Below are positions 35,601 through 45,540 of a DNA stretch of 58,422 bases, piece by piece (within the stretch, counting starts at the first letter, position 1; each line of letters begins with the position of its first letter). The position numbers were made by a program, and so were the translations under genes. Under the pieces are notes generated by a model. It saw only the letters and a program-made list of their open reading frames with translations, ran no database searches and had not been told where the DNA came from. The stretch is from Pelomyxa schiedti (lineage: Eukaryota > Evosea > Pelobiontida > Pelomyxidae). The stretch lies in contig JAHLWZ010000888.1 of the NCBI GenBank assembly GCA_020536535.1, positions 1 through 58,422 of the forward strand, read 5' to 3'.

Positions 35601-35758
35601 ATATGAAGTGAGTCCGCAGTACCTTGGCTTACGGACCAATTTGAAACAAACATTGCAGCTTTGACCTCGACGCGACGCCCATTCTTGTCCAACACCATGA
35701 CTTGTGCACAAGCAGCCGTGATACACACAAGAAGCACGATAGCGAGTTGTTTCACCAT
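32611..35758 (-). CDS. Secreted low-complexity Lys/Thr/Gln/Ser-rich protein
   Basis: Unknown extracellular or surface protein. ATG at 35758 opens a clear signal peptide (MVKQLAIVLLVCITAACA), followed by QVMVLDKNGRRVEVK. The first intron splits the gene after WSVSQ, and DNHPEAFFGYPLNPSPLYRW follows. Globular-looking segments at about 35540-35290, 34920-34790 and 34726-34470 (YTFVDPASKLVVVHSFQKVA, VAFADVSYFLGGIG) match nothing I recognise. Between and after them are long disordered tracts: acidic Ser/Asp/Gln (35270-35150), AVNTKKAVTTKQTATAAPQ, then KSASKGASKGTGKAATKSAS and TKTTK-type repeats. An acidic Gln repeat sits at about 33230-33080. It ends at 32611. The composition (Ser/Thr plus regularly spaced Lys) recalls mucins and matrix proteins. 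No GPI signal or transmembrane segment is obvious at the C-terminus. Confidence 0.7.
33080..33230 (-). repeat. Acidic Gln tandem repeat in the secreted protein
   Basis: Encodes repeated VQEEQQEDQAVQS-like units (about four imperfect copies, 10-14 residues each), seen on the + strand as recurring CTTCCTGTTGCTCCTC blocks. Confidence 0.75.
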
Positions 35759-36072
35759 GATGATGTATCAATGATAGTAACTGGTGGTTGTTGCAAAAGG
35801 AAAAATACAAAAAAGAAGTTGGTTGTTGTTTGTCTTGTGATAGTTGTTGCTGTTGGTTGCTGTTGTTTTTGGTTGATAGTATATGGCAGTATCGTCACAC
35901 CCACAATGCAATAATGGTATACCTCACGTTGTGCTTTAAAAAAAGTGTCACCGTAGACTCATCCGGAGCCATTCCCACCACTTCAAATTCTGGTCGTAAT
36001 AAAAAAAAAAGTTGAGTTAGAATAGAAAATAGGATAGCGACAATCTAAAAAAAAAAAGGCTCGTGCGCGTAT
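35759..36072. other. Intergenic region, no gene seen
   Basis: Between the stop of the WD40-like gene and the start of the secreted-protein gene, both on the minus strand. A/T- and GTT-rich, with A runs at 36001-36010 and 36046-36056. It presumably contains the secreted-protein promoter and the 3' UTR of the WD40-like gene. Confidence 0.4.
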
Positions 36073-38088
36073 TTACAGAAAATCGCCGTGTTTGGACTTG
36101 GACATGAGGGCAACATATTGTGAAATGGTGGGTGGGATTGACGAGGTTTCTAAGGGTGAGGTTGTGGAGCCAGAGGACCCACTGGTTACATGTGTTTCCG
36201 AGGGTGTGCATGATGATGTTGATGTTACAAGGGTGGTGGACTTTTTTCTGCTTTTGTCCGGTTTCTCCTCTTCGTAATCGCGTTTGTGTAGGCTGAGGTG
36301 GATGACTTTGGTGCTGCATGGAATGTGCCACAGAGCTGTTCCGTTTTTATCCCAGGCTTTGACATTCCCATCCCAGTCTGACGAGAAACATCCACCGTCG
36401 TTGTCACAGAAAATGCAAGTTACAAGTGCATCAGCAGCATTTGGAGGGCTGCGGCAGCTTCTGTGAGCTCCAATTTTTTCCCAGACCCTGGATAATACGG
36501 GTACTGTGTACACAGCGATACTGCCTTCTACCATTCCAAGTGCTACATATTTGCCATTTGAACTGGTGTGCATGTGAACAACTCTGTGACCTATAGTCTG
36601 TATTTTGTTTTTGTGTCTATGTTTAACATCACATTACACGGGGAGGAAGAAATACAGTATATGGAGAGATTATGCAGAGTGCTGGGATTCGCAAGACTTC
36701 TAAGTGCGCATAGGAATCATAATCGGTTGAGTAATTGAAGATGCTTGCTGTGCCACAAGATACAATGAGTGTGTCTGGTGGCACAATGGCACAGCAAGCT
36801 ACACTCCATAGTGCGGAAGTATGGGAGATTTGTTTGAATGCTCGTAGCCAACTCCATACAGCAATATTTCCTCCCTGCTGGAATATCAAGTAGCTACCAA
36901 GCGCACCGAAGAGAACGGATGGTATTGGTGCGGTTGTGGTCTGTGGAAGAGGATGTGCAGCAAAGCCGCCTTTCTTATGAACTCGGGAATGGATGCAAAC
37001 TCCAGACTGCACATCGAAAAGTTTGATGAAGTTCTGGGTCACTGTGACAATCCCACGTCCAAGCACTTGATTTCCAACAAGACAAATAGTCAAGATGGGC
37101 TCTTGGAAAAAATCAATACGCGAAAATATACGAAAATCAAGTGATGGGTGAAAGTAGAATGAACAAACGAACCAACAATAGACAAGAACCACATCACTAA
37201 CCCAAGTTCCCAGAAATGACCGGGAGATTTGATGCAGGAAGTCCGGCATTGACATCCCATGGTACAACCTCAGATACAGGTAAGCTGTCTTTGAATGTAT
37301 TGGATCCACCGCACCAAACTGTTCCTTGGCCATCGCTTGCAAACGCTTGGGCTGTCTTAGAGTGCACTTGAGCCGATTTGTGTGCATGCGGAATATCACT
37401 GAGTGACGTGGCCATTGCTTCAGGAACTCCAGTAGGTCCCAAAAAGAGTTTTGAAAGCGAGGCCGTTGATGCCGCTGCAGTCTTACAAGCTGCAGCAGGC
37501 ATGGAGAAGACAAAGGCTGTGTTTGGTTGCACTGCGATCATTAGAGAGTCAGGTCTCTCTACAGCCCCACCACTTCGCACGTACCACCAAGACACTCTCC
37601 ATATTACTTCGCACGGTAAGTCCGCGAGAGGGGACTTTTCTCCCAACCTCGGGTGCTCTATAAAATAGTTTAAATCCAAGGGGGAAAAAAAATAAAGCAA
37701 CAGAATACAGTCAAAAAAAAAAAACTTTACAGTGCCGCCAAAGAAACGAAGGAGATAAAGGAGGAAAAAGACAAACCCCCGCACAAAAAAGCAACGAGAC
37801 AAGCCTTGGTCTTAGGGGTCGGTGCTCCACCCGGAACTCCGTGCGACGACACCGTCACCGGTGTAGGGTAACTGCTACGGCTGTTTCCCAGTTTATTTTA
37901 TTTTCCTTTCTGTCTTCCTTGAAAGGCTCCTCTTCAAAGTCGTGGAACGATCTTGCATTCTCACCGAGGCTGGAGGAGATGAATGGACACAAGGCTCTGA
38001 GGGATTCCTTGTGATTGCTATGGCATAATTTGGCACTAATCCCCTGCATGCCGACCAATAGGTGGTACTCCCAGTTTTCGGTTGTCAT
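36073..38088 (-). CDS. WD40-like beta-propeller protein
   Basis: ATG at 38088 (MTTENWEYHLLVGMQGISAK) starts a first exon; a second exon group at about 37670-37197 has ADLPCEVIWRVSWWYVRSGG and DSLMIAVQPNTAFVFSM. Further exons carry WD-type strands: VTVTQNFIKLFDVQSGVCIH (about 37050-37000), GGNIAVWSWLRAF (about 36875-36830), NGKYVALGMVEGSIAVYTV (about 36560-36505), CFSSDWDGNVKAWDKNGTAL (about 36390-36330). The C-terminal tail is Ser/Thr/Lys-rich and disordered, ending at 36073. It resembles WD40 scaffolds, but no specific family is recognised. It is head-to-head with the USP48-type gene, the two starts being about 125 bp apart, so they likely share a promoter. Whether the first exon belongs to this gene is inferred from orientation and open frame only. 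Confidence 0.6.
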
Positions 38089-38213
38089 TTCATCTATTTA
38101 ACGGATGGACGGGTGGGCATCAGATCGACGGAGACGCTTACGTGACTTCCTGGCATGTGCTGACCCTGTTTCGCAAAGTACTTACTCGATTCGTTGTTCT
38201 TAATGGTCATTGT

Positions 38214-41200
38214 ATGTTTGAAACAGAGGAAGAGGGATTTGACCTCGTCTACCACTTGAGTGAACCCATTTGCAAAAAAAGTCTCCCGTCTTCCAATCAC
38301 TCTTGGTTATCACACTTGCCTTTGCCTCGCCCAAGCAGTGGTGCTGACCGGCAGAGAGGCAATGGCGATGCAGCTACTGATTCAGCAGTGCCCCACTGCC
38401 GCGGGAACCCAAACTGCTTTTTGGGCTTGATTGATCCAGAACTTGAGCAGCTACTATCAGTTCGACGTCTGGCAGATCTGGGCAGTTTTACTGTTCCAAG
38501 TGCAGATGTGACACTTCTTGACTCATTCAGAGTCCCTCATGGGGGGATTTCCACACCAAACTTCCAACAACTCCGTTTAGAAGAATTGATGACAAAACAT
38601 GTCTCCAAGCGTGTCTCCTTACTCTGTCCAATGGCCATAATCAAGCCCACCCTTCGGATTAAGCTTGTTCTTCCTGCACTTAAAAACACTGCTTCATCCA
38701 GCCAAACAGACGTAATTAGGCCGATTGCCCCCTCTAGTGCTCTGCCTAATTCTGCTGTCCTCATTCCACCAACAAATATACAACTAATTGGTTCACCTGT
38801 ATCAGTTTCCACAGCCCCCACTCCTCCACTTCCATTGTCACCATTACCAGTTTCCATAAATTCACAGGCCTCGGAGTGCCAGCAGCCAGTTAACTCGCAG
38901 CAACAAAGAATTTTTGATTTTTCTGTACCATTTGTTGGACTATCGGTGCCATTCCCACCTTACCTGCCTCCCTCTTACACTACCCAGAATCTTGGAGCAA
39001 CCTGCTACATGAATGCAGTATTGCAATGCATATCTGCAGAACCATCTCTCTCACAGATTTTACTTGCATGGAATTCCGAGGTCATTCTTAGGGATAATAA
39101 ATAGTCTAACAATAAAAAAAGACATCTGAAGGGGCAGACCCTGCGAAATTGAAAATATGTGTTGAACTTCAGAAACTTGTTGCTGAAATGCATTTCTCTC
39201 TCAAAAAGCATGTTTCTACAAGTTCCCTCGCCCGCTCCGCCAGTATTGATACCAGAATACAACAAGACCCACATGAGTCTGCTTTTCAGTTCCAATGTAC
39301 CTAAATCTCATTGTCTTCCCAAAAACAGATTCTACAGTTTACTTTGCAATCTTGTTGAAGGAGTTTTTTCCAAATCCCTGATACTAAAAGAGAGGATTTC
39401 CTCTTTGCTAACTGGTAATAACCACTGATAGAAAGTATGTCTAATGTCTCTAAGGGGATATGGAGTACATCACGAGATGTACAATTTGTAATCAATCCAG
39501 CAGACAGAAGGAACCTTTTTTTGAAATAAAGCTTAGTATTCCAGTAATTCCCAGTCAAGATTCTTCAATTTCAATTTCACCTGGGAAAAGAAAGCAAGAA
39601 GCATCAAGGATTGCATCCAGGAATACTTCTCCGAAGAAACTATCCCAGGGTTACTGTTTTCCTAAAAACGTCGTGAATCTCTTCTCAAACGCACACTTTA
39701 CCCTAGAGACTACCGCTTTGATCGTTGTAAATGCCCTAACTCTGGAAAAGTCAGGAGAGTACCTACCATTACGAGATTTCCTGAGGTTGTTTCAACATGA
39801 TGAATTATTTTAAGTTAACTGCACAAGATTCTGAACTTGCAACTGGTGAGGTTTCATTTTTCTGCTCTATTTGGTTCTGAAGTCAAGGTTCGTGTACTCC
39901 TTAATCAGTAGTGCCTCACTTTTTCCTAGATTATGACAGAGATATCTTATCCCCAGTTCTTAGACACAAAAACCATTTTCCCGCACGCTAGCACGGAGGG
40001 GCCTCATCACATATATCAGCTCTTTGCTGTAGTTAGCCATATTGGCGGTTCTGCCCAGGGTACCTTCAATATTCCTGCCTCTTTCATCTAAGTTTGTCCA
40101 GGGGGTCATTACATTGGATATCTACGGAATAGGTTGTTCATATCCACTCAATTTTCCAAAAAAAAATCAAATAAAATAAAAGCCTCATTCACCTTTAGGG
40201 ACCGTTGGTGGAAATGTAATGATACTTCAATAACAGAATGTTCTTGCTTTCCACCAGACAATTCATATTGTTTGTCCTTCCCACATTTTTTTAATACCTA
40301 CACTGACAGATAATGAGACACCTTATATGTTGTTGTATCATTTGAAAGCAACAGCTCCAACTACAATCCCTTACTCTCCAGGTAGCCTCTACAGTTCTTT
40401 TTTCAAACTGAAGGGAAAAAAAAGCTGTGTCCCAGATAATTTCTGAAAATCAACAACTCTGGATGCAACTATCTGCATTGCCATCATTAGAGGTGAAAGA
40501 GAAGCAAGCCGTCGAGAATTGCTTAGATAACCTTGACTCGATGCTTGAAGTTCCACAATGATTTTTCCATACAGAGAAACTTACTTCTCACAGGGCTTAG
40601 CAGCTCCAAGTAATGAAGACTATCGATGGATATCCACTTCATGGCTCAGCTCATGGCTTAATGGTACCTCGGATCTTCCTCCCATTGACAATAAACCCAT
40701 TCTCTGTGAACACAATAATGTTACTATGTCTAAGCATGCTGCTCCCCTAAGAAAGCGTATTTCTGTGGTGACAACCTCAAGTTCATAGTAATTTCACTAA
40801 TGAGATTTTTATGAAGAGCATGTGGGCATTTTTGCAGGGAAACTACAGGGGAGGCCCTGAACTTTCACATGAGCATTGCTGTGTAGAGTGCCTCAAGGTT
40901 TTCACCCTCTTTTCTTAGGAAACCAGTAATGAACACAAGGAATGGGTCAAAAATAAAGGCACCTCAAGAACATACAAAGAGAGGAAGAAATCTGTTTTGG
41001 CCACCCTAACCAAATCACGTGGCTGGCCTGTGCCACCAGATGGTTTATACATAAGCAAGAGGCTTATTGGAGGTAATAAAGGGAAGAGTTCCACCAAACC
41101 TTAAAGCACCAAGATTGGGAAAAAACCAGCAGTTCTCTGAACTTCTCTGTGAGGAATTTAACATCTGATTTACTCTGTCCCCACAAGAAACTCGTCCCAA

Positions 41201-43021
41201 ACTCAAAAACCCTCTGTTTACCAGTTTCCCAAGAAGTGCTTCCACACTTTCACAACTGAATGCCTAATTTATTCTAGATTTGGGAGTATTTTACAGAACA
41301 CTCGGAAGGGGACAGTGTTGTACCACTTCTAATTCGTGAAGGAGAGTGCCCCATTTGCATACTGGAGAATAAACTATTGGCGGAAGAACTTGTTAATACA
41401 CGGACACCTTATATTTCCTGTTGAAAGTGTTTTAGATTAAAGAACGCGAACTGATTGGAAGCATAGTCAAGAATTTATCTGACCTTCAGACAGATAGGCG
41501 GTACATCCTACTTCCAGGAGGATGGGGAGCTACATGGCGCTCCTATGTTATGGGTCAATCCCAAACGAGGTCTCAGCCTCTGTTTCTCTCTTTTTTTTCT
41601 TAAAACCCTAGGCCTGGCCCTATTGATTCATCTGGTCTCCTATGTCCGCATAAAAAGGTTACTCTGATGATTCCAAAATTCATATTCTGGGAGACAAAAA
41701 GCATCAATTCCAACTTCACGGACAGTGCTCCTTTCCAACTTGTGGGATCTGAAGCATTCAGACTTCTGTCATTGAAGTAATTCTCCTTAAAATTTTGTTA
41801 TTAATTTCTCTTATTTTCTCAAGGTATGGATGCAAGGAGTCTGGCATCAGATTTATAATACACGAGTTCAACCAAAAAATTCCTTTATATATTCAATCAT
41901 TTGAACCTGAGCTGATTGAATACATCAGCGAACCCGAAGTTTGCGTACAGTGTGCAGCCAATTATCAAAAAGTAAAGGATATTGAACAGGCTCAGTTTTT
42001 CAATAAAGAGGTTCTTGTCAAGAGAGGTAAAAAGTTCTCTTATCTTAGTTCTTAACTTAAGTTGTCTTATTCCTTGTGTGGCACAAAGTTTCCCGTAGAT
42101 ACATTGAGAAGCTCTACAACCGTCTCACTGGCTATTCAAGTGCGCCACTTAAGTTACCATGTCCGAACCTAACAAAAACTCAGGTGCTTATATTATGGTT
42201 AGTAGTTTCACAACTGTAAGTGATCTAAAATTGATTCTATTTGAGACCATGGTACCAGTTTTTTTTTTTAACAAAGGAGTACTTAAGGCTCCATTAGGGC
42301 ATACCACCGAAGTCGCAAGTCATAAGCTTTGTGGATGACAAACGGGTTACCCACCAACTTGATTGTGATACAAAAACTCTGGGGGAGTATCTTGTCACAC
42401 CAAACAGTACCATTTACGTTGCTTTCTGTGCTGTTTATTTGTGCTCAACAAATGATAAATAGGTAGGAGGGTCCCGTTCTGAAGAAGAGGAAGAGGAGGA
42501 GGGTTTCCCTTCAAGCCCACAAAACACCCCAGTACCTAAAAAGAAACAAATCGCATTTGAAGGTGCCGTTGCATTACTGAAGATACTCGTATAACATTTT
42601 CGTTGCCAGGAACTGGGTTATCTGACTTTGCTCTCGGCTCTTCAAAGGGCTCTTCGACTACTTCCACAACCCAGGACATTACAGTGAGCACTAGCAGCAC
42701 TTCCCAAGAGATAGCACAGCCAACGCCAGCACAACAAGAAATAGTCACTACAACAACGCAAATTCCACCCACACCTCAATCACCTGGCACTAACACACAG
42801 AACAGAATCGACGATTCCAAGGCATCAAACACCGACTCCTTCCCCCCACATCCCACAGTCACCGTCCCAGTTCCAGATACCCCTGTAGTCCTAACCACAG
42901 ACTACACCACACAGACCCAGACTTCAGCCTTCATGCAACTGTGCCCACACTGCCACCGCTCCCTTGATGTCATCACCACACCAAACACCACTTGCTCCCA
43001 CTGTGGTGGGGTGCTACCATA
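38214..43021 (+). CDS. USP48: USP48-type ubiquitin-specific protease with C-terminal zinc ribbon
   Basis: Deubiquitinase of peptidase family C19. The start is uncertain: the frame is open back to about 38082, and the first in-frame ATG is 38214. HCRGNPNCFLGL (about 38398) matches the USP48 N-terminal zinc motif. Catalytic Cys is in TQNLGATCYMNAVLQC (about 38983). Then come IQQDPHESAF, EYITRCTICNQSSRQKEPFF, catalytic His in GGHYIGYLRN (about 40105) and acidic partner in KCNDTSI. The long C-terminal part follows USP48: DUSP-like WISTSWLSSWLNGTSDLPPI (about 40630), GECPICILENK, SSGLLCPHKKVTLMIPKFIF, EYISEPEVCVQC (about 41920), a ubiquitin-like segment (VDDKRVTHQLDCDTKTLGEY, about 42330) and AFEG joined to GTGLSDF, the usual USP48 end. 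Here translation continues into a Thr/Pro/Gln linker and a zinc ribbon, CPHCHRSL...CSHCGG, before the stop at 43021. Confidence 0.88.
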
Positions 43022-43078
43022 AAAAAAAAAAAAAGCAGGAAAGTCTACAAAACTCTCTTATTACATAACAAGCCTGCC

Positions 43079-43460
43079 TCAGTGGCCAGAACCAGGCATG
43101 TCAGTTCTTGGTCGCCTGAACAGCAAAATGTGGGGTTCTGGCTTGTGTATCCTGAGAGCAGAGTAGGGGGAGAGGAAGGTTGTTAGTTTGTGGGTTTGTT
43201 CCTGTCAAAAACACGGGATGCTACAGGTAGTGAACCCAGCCCAGAGACTGCTGAACCCCGACTGCTCTCCATTCCTGCTCAGTCATAAGCCTGTCGTGTG
43301 GTATCAGGGCCATTATGTCCGGCGGCAATGTGACGTGCCTTTTGTAGGTAAACAAGGTCGTTCGGTATCGACGACAATCATACCTGTACTCGTACACGTC
43401 GTCGTAGTACTTTTCACTGTATATTATGTCCTCGGCTGGCATGTGTGTGGTAGTTAACAA
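43079..43460 (-). CDS. CKS1: CKS1, cyclin-dependent kinase regulatory subunit
   Basis: Small CDK-binding phospho-adaptor of the cell cycle. Exon 1 from the ATG at 43460 reads MLTTTHMPAEDIIYSEKYYD and DVYEYR. A 45-nt stop-free GT-AG intron (43383-43339) follows, and its removal restores YEYRHVTLPPDI as in all CKS proteins. Then MALIPHDRLMTEQEWRAVG and VQQSLGWVHYL, a second intron, and IHKPEPHILLFRRPRTDMPG to the stop at 43079. All hallmark anion-pocket and beta-hinge (HxPEPH) residues are present. About 95 residues after splicing, slightly longer than yeast-type cores at the N-terminus. It is tail-to-tail with the USP48-type gene, 57 bp apart. Confidence 0.93.
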
Positions 43461-43708
43461 CTTATGTATCTTGGTCTTTTTTTTGTTTTACTTCGGTGAA
43501 TGGGGTTCTTGGCACGGAAAAAAAATCCAGCGTAAGTGAACTGTTGGGACTGAACTTCGTGTCTATGGATCGAAGGACTCGGCATTGTACAAAATATCTC
43601 TCTTTAAATCTACAGTTTGTTCCTGGTTCTACAGTTGTTGTCGGTCAGTGTTTGAGCCCCAAGCGGTCAAGAAGTTTTAACTGTTGTGCAACTCTTGCTT
43701 CTATCTTG

Positions 43709-45353
43709 CTACTCTCTATTGTAGTGGTAAGAGAGAGCGCAGAGGGAGGGTTGGGGTAGTTGACCAGATAGTTCCTCTTCCAGTATTGCGGTGGACTCTT
43801 CCACAATGTTGAGCGACTTGCCGAGTGACTCATTAAGGGTATTGATATGAACTTCCCTTTGGTCGGCCATTTTGCTCATTTGCGTGATATTTACATTCGA
43901 GAAAGTCTGATAAACCTCAGGTAAGGGCACTCTTTGGAAGTTTTACCTTCTTTGTATTGGCATTAATACTTCCAACACTCGATTCTAAGCCGCTGACAAC
44001 AAGGCGCAATTGCATGACCAATTGCTGAAACGAGGCGCACTGTGTTGTAGCTTCAGTTTGGTACTCTGAAGCCACTGCCACCTCCGTAAAGGTAGCAATT
44101 CTGGCTGTGGTTGTGTAAGTGAAATTCTCTGTGACGCTCTGGCGTACCTCGAAGTGCGGAATTAACTTCTTTTAGCTCCTCAATGTCACCGAGTAGTTTC
44201 ATCTTTCTTAGAGACAGTTGCGTGCATGTATTTTTCTTGATGGTTACCAGTTCTGGGAGATATAAATAAAATATAACGTCAATCGCTAAGTGATACCAAT
44301 TAAGGAGGAAAGTTCTTTGTCCTTAACTGCGAGAGCTGTGTAAATATCTAGTGATGAAACATCTGAATTGCTTCGTATCAATTCCTTAGGATCATCACCG
44401 AGTGTTGTGTGTTGCTGCTGCTCCTGCTGCTGCTGTTGTTGCAGATGTTGCTGCAGGTGTCGCTGAATCAATTCAATTTGTGTGAGCCGGGAATTTGGAG
44501 GTTTTGGTGATTCCTCAGGTGTATGTGCCTCTGGGGAGTTTGATTGTTCCATAGATTTATGGTGTCGATGGTGGTGCTTGCTCCCTTCTTTCGGTTTCTC
44601 ATTTGTTTCTTCGCCTCTCTCTTTACTGGCTGAAGGGGTTTTTGACTTGATAGCTCGGTCTTCTTCATTTCCACCTGCACTCTTATCCTCCACGCTCGCA
44701 CTATTGCCACTGCTCGCGCCATCTGATTCCCGACTGCCATCATTATCCCTCAGATTACTCTGGCCGTGTGAGTGCACGTGATTCGCATGTGAATGGCCGT
44801 GGGCGTGGGCGTGAGAATGAGTCCCTTGGGGTGGCGTCTTTGTTTTATGAACAGCACCATGAGGCAATTTGGCAGAAGACGGAGACGCCAATAAGGGAGG
44901 ACGCACTGGTGGCGGTGTTGGGGCTGCTGAGTTTTCAACTGGATCGTGATGTACATCAGAAGGAACCGCATCCTGAGGAGGAGTGGTGGCAGCAGAAGAG
45001 CGAGATCTACAGCGCGACCTTGGGCTTTCCTTTGCGATGCTTTCCAGCAGACTGGGGCTTGGATTGCGGTCCTCCGTAGTACCAAGCACCGGGGAGGAAG
45101 ATTGTTGTGGGTGTGGGTGAGGGTGAGAGTGGGTTGTGTGTGAATGCGAGTGTGAGTGCGAGTGCTTTCCGTGCGACGGTGAGAATTGCACCGCCGATGA
45201 AGAAAGCGCCGATGACGATGAGGACGATGAACGGGGGTGCGAAGGTGTGGACGTGTGCAGTGGACCACGCGGCGTACCGGACAACGATGTAGAAGTGCAG
45301 ACGGGGAGGGGAGGAGATGGTCCGGTGACGCTGTTTCTTCGTCCTGTCGACAT
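43709..45353 (-). CDS. His-rich, C-terminal coiled-coil protein
   Basis: Unknown function. ATG at 45353 (MSTGRRNSVTG). The large first exon is disordered and rich in Ser/Pro/His: HGKHSHSHSHSHTTHSHPHP near 45170-45110, HSHAHAHGHSHANHVHSHG near 44815-44755 and KHHHRHHK near 44575. A polyglutamine/glutamate run lies at about 44400-44460. The remaining exons are a continuous predicted coiled coil: ALAVKDKELSSLIELVTIKK, LRKMKLLGDIEELKEVNSAL, QQLVMQLRLVVSGLESSVGS, and after an intron VYQTFSNVNITQMSKMADQR and HINTLNESLGKSLNIVEES. It ends at 43709. The coiled-coil end resembles small vesicle-tethering subunits (BLOC/BORC type), but the match is too weak to name. The His tracts could bind metal. Head-to-head with IFT121, 187 bp between start codons. 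Confidence 0.65.
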
Positions 45354-45540
45354 ACAGTGCAAGATCTCGGTGTATGGGCCACTACCCCACCAACTACGTT
45401 ACTACTCGGCTTCGATCTTACGGTTTTTACGGACTTTTGTGAGAAATGGCAAACAAGATCTCCGAAGCGATGGAAACCGCAAATTAAAAACGAGAAATTA
45501 ATTTCGAGTGTCGTTGACACCGCCGTGTCCTTGCTGTCGG
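45354..45540. promoter_or_regulatory. Putative bidirectional promoter, His-rich gene / IFT121
   Basis: 187 bp between two divergent start codons. It contains ACTACGTTACTACTCGG-like sequence and an A/T stretch; no known ciliary X-box was verified. Confidence 0.4.

Noticed and set aside
36838-37144. Small plus-strand ORFs within the WD40-like gene
   Set aside because: Antisense to clear WD-type exons; no independent support.
44750-45520. Minus-strand ORF of 256 codons overlapping the His-rich gene in another frame
   Set aside because: Starts upstream of the His-rich ATG and translates the repeats as HTHTH/RTHTR; the MSTGRRNSV frame links to the coiled-coil exons and is preferred.
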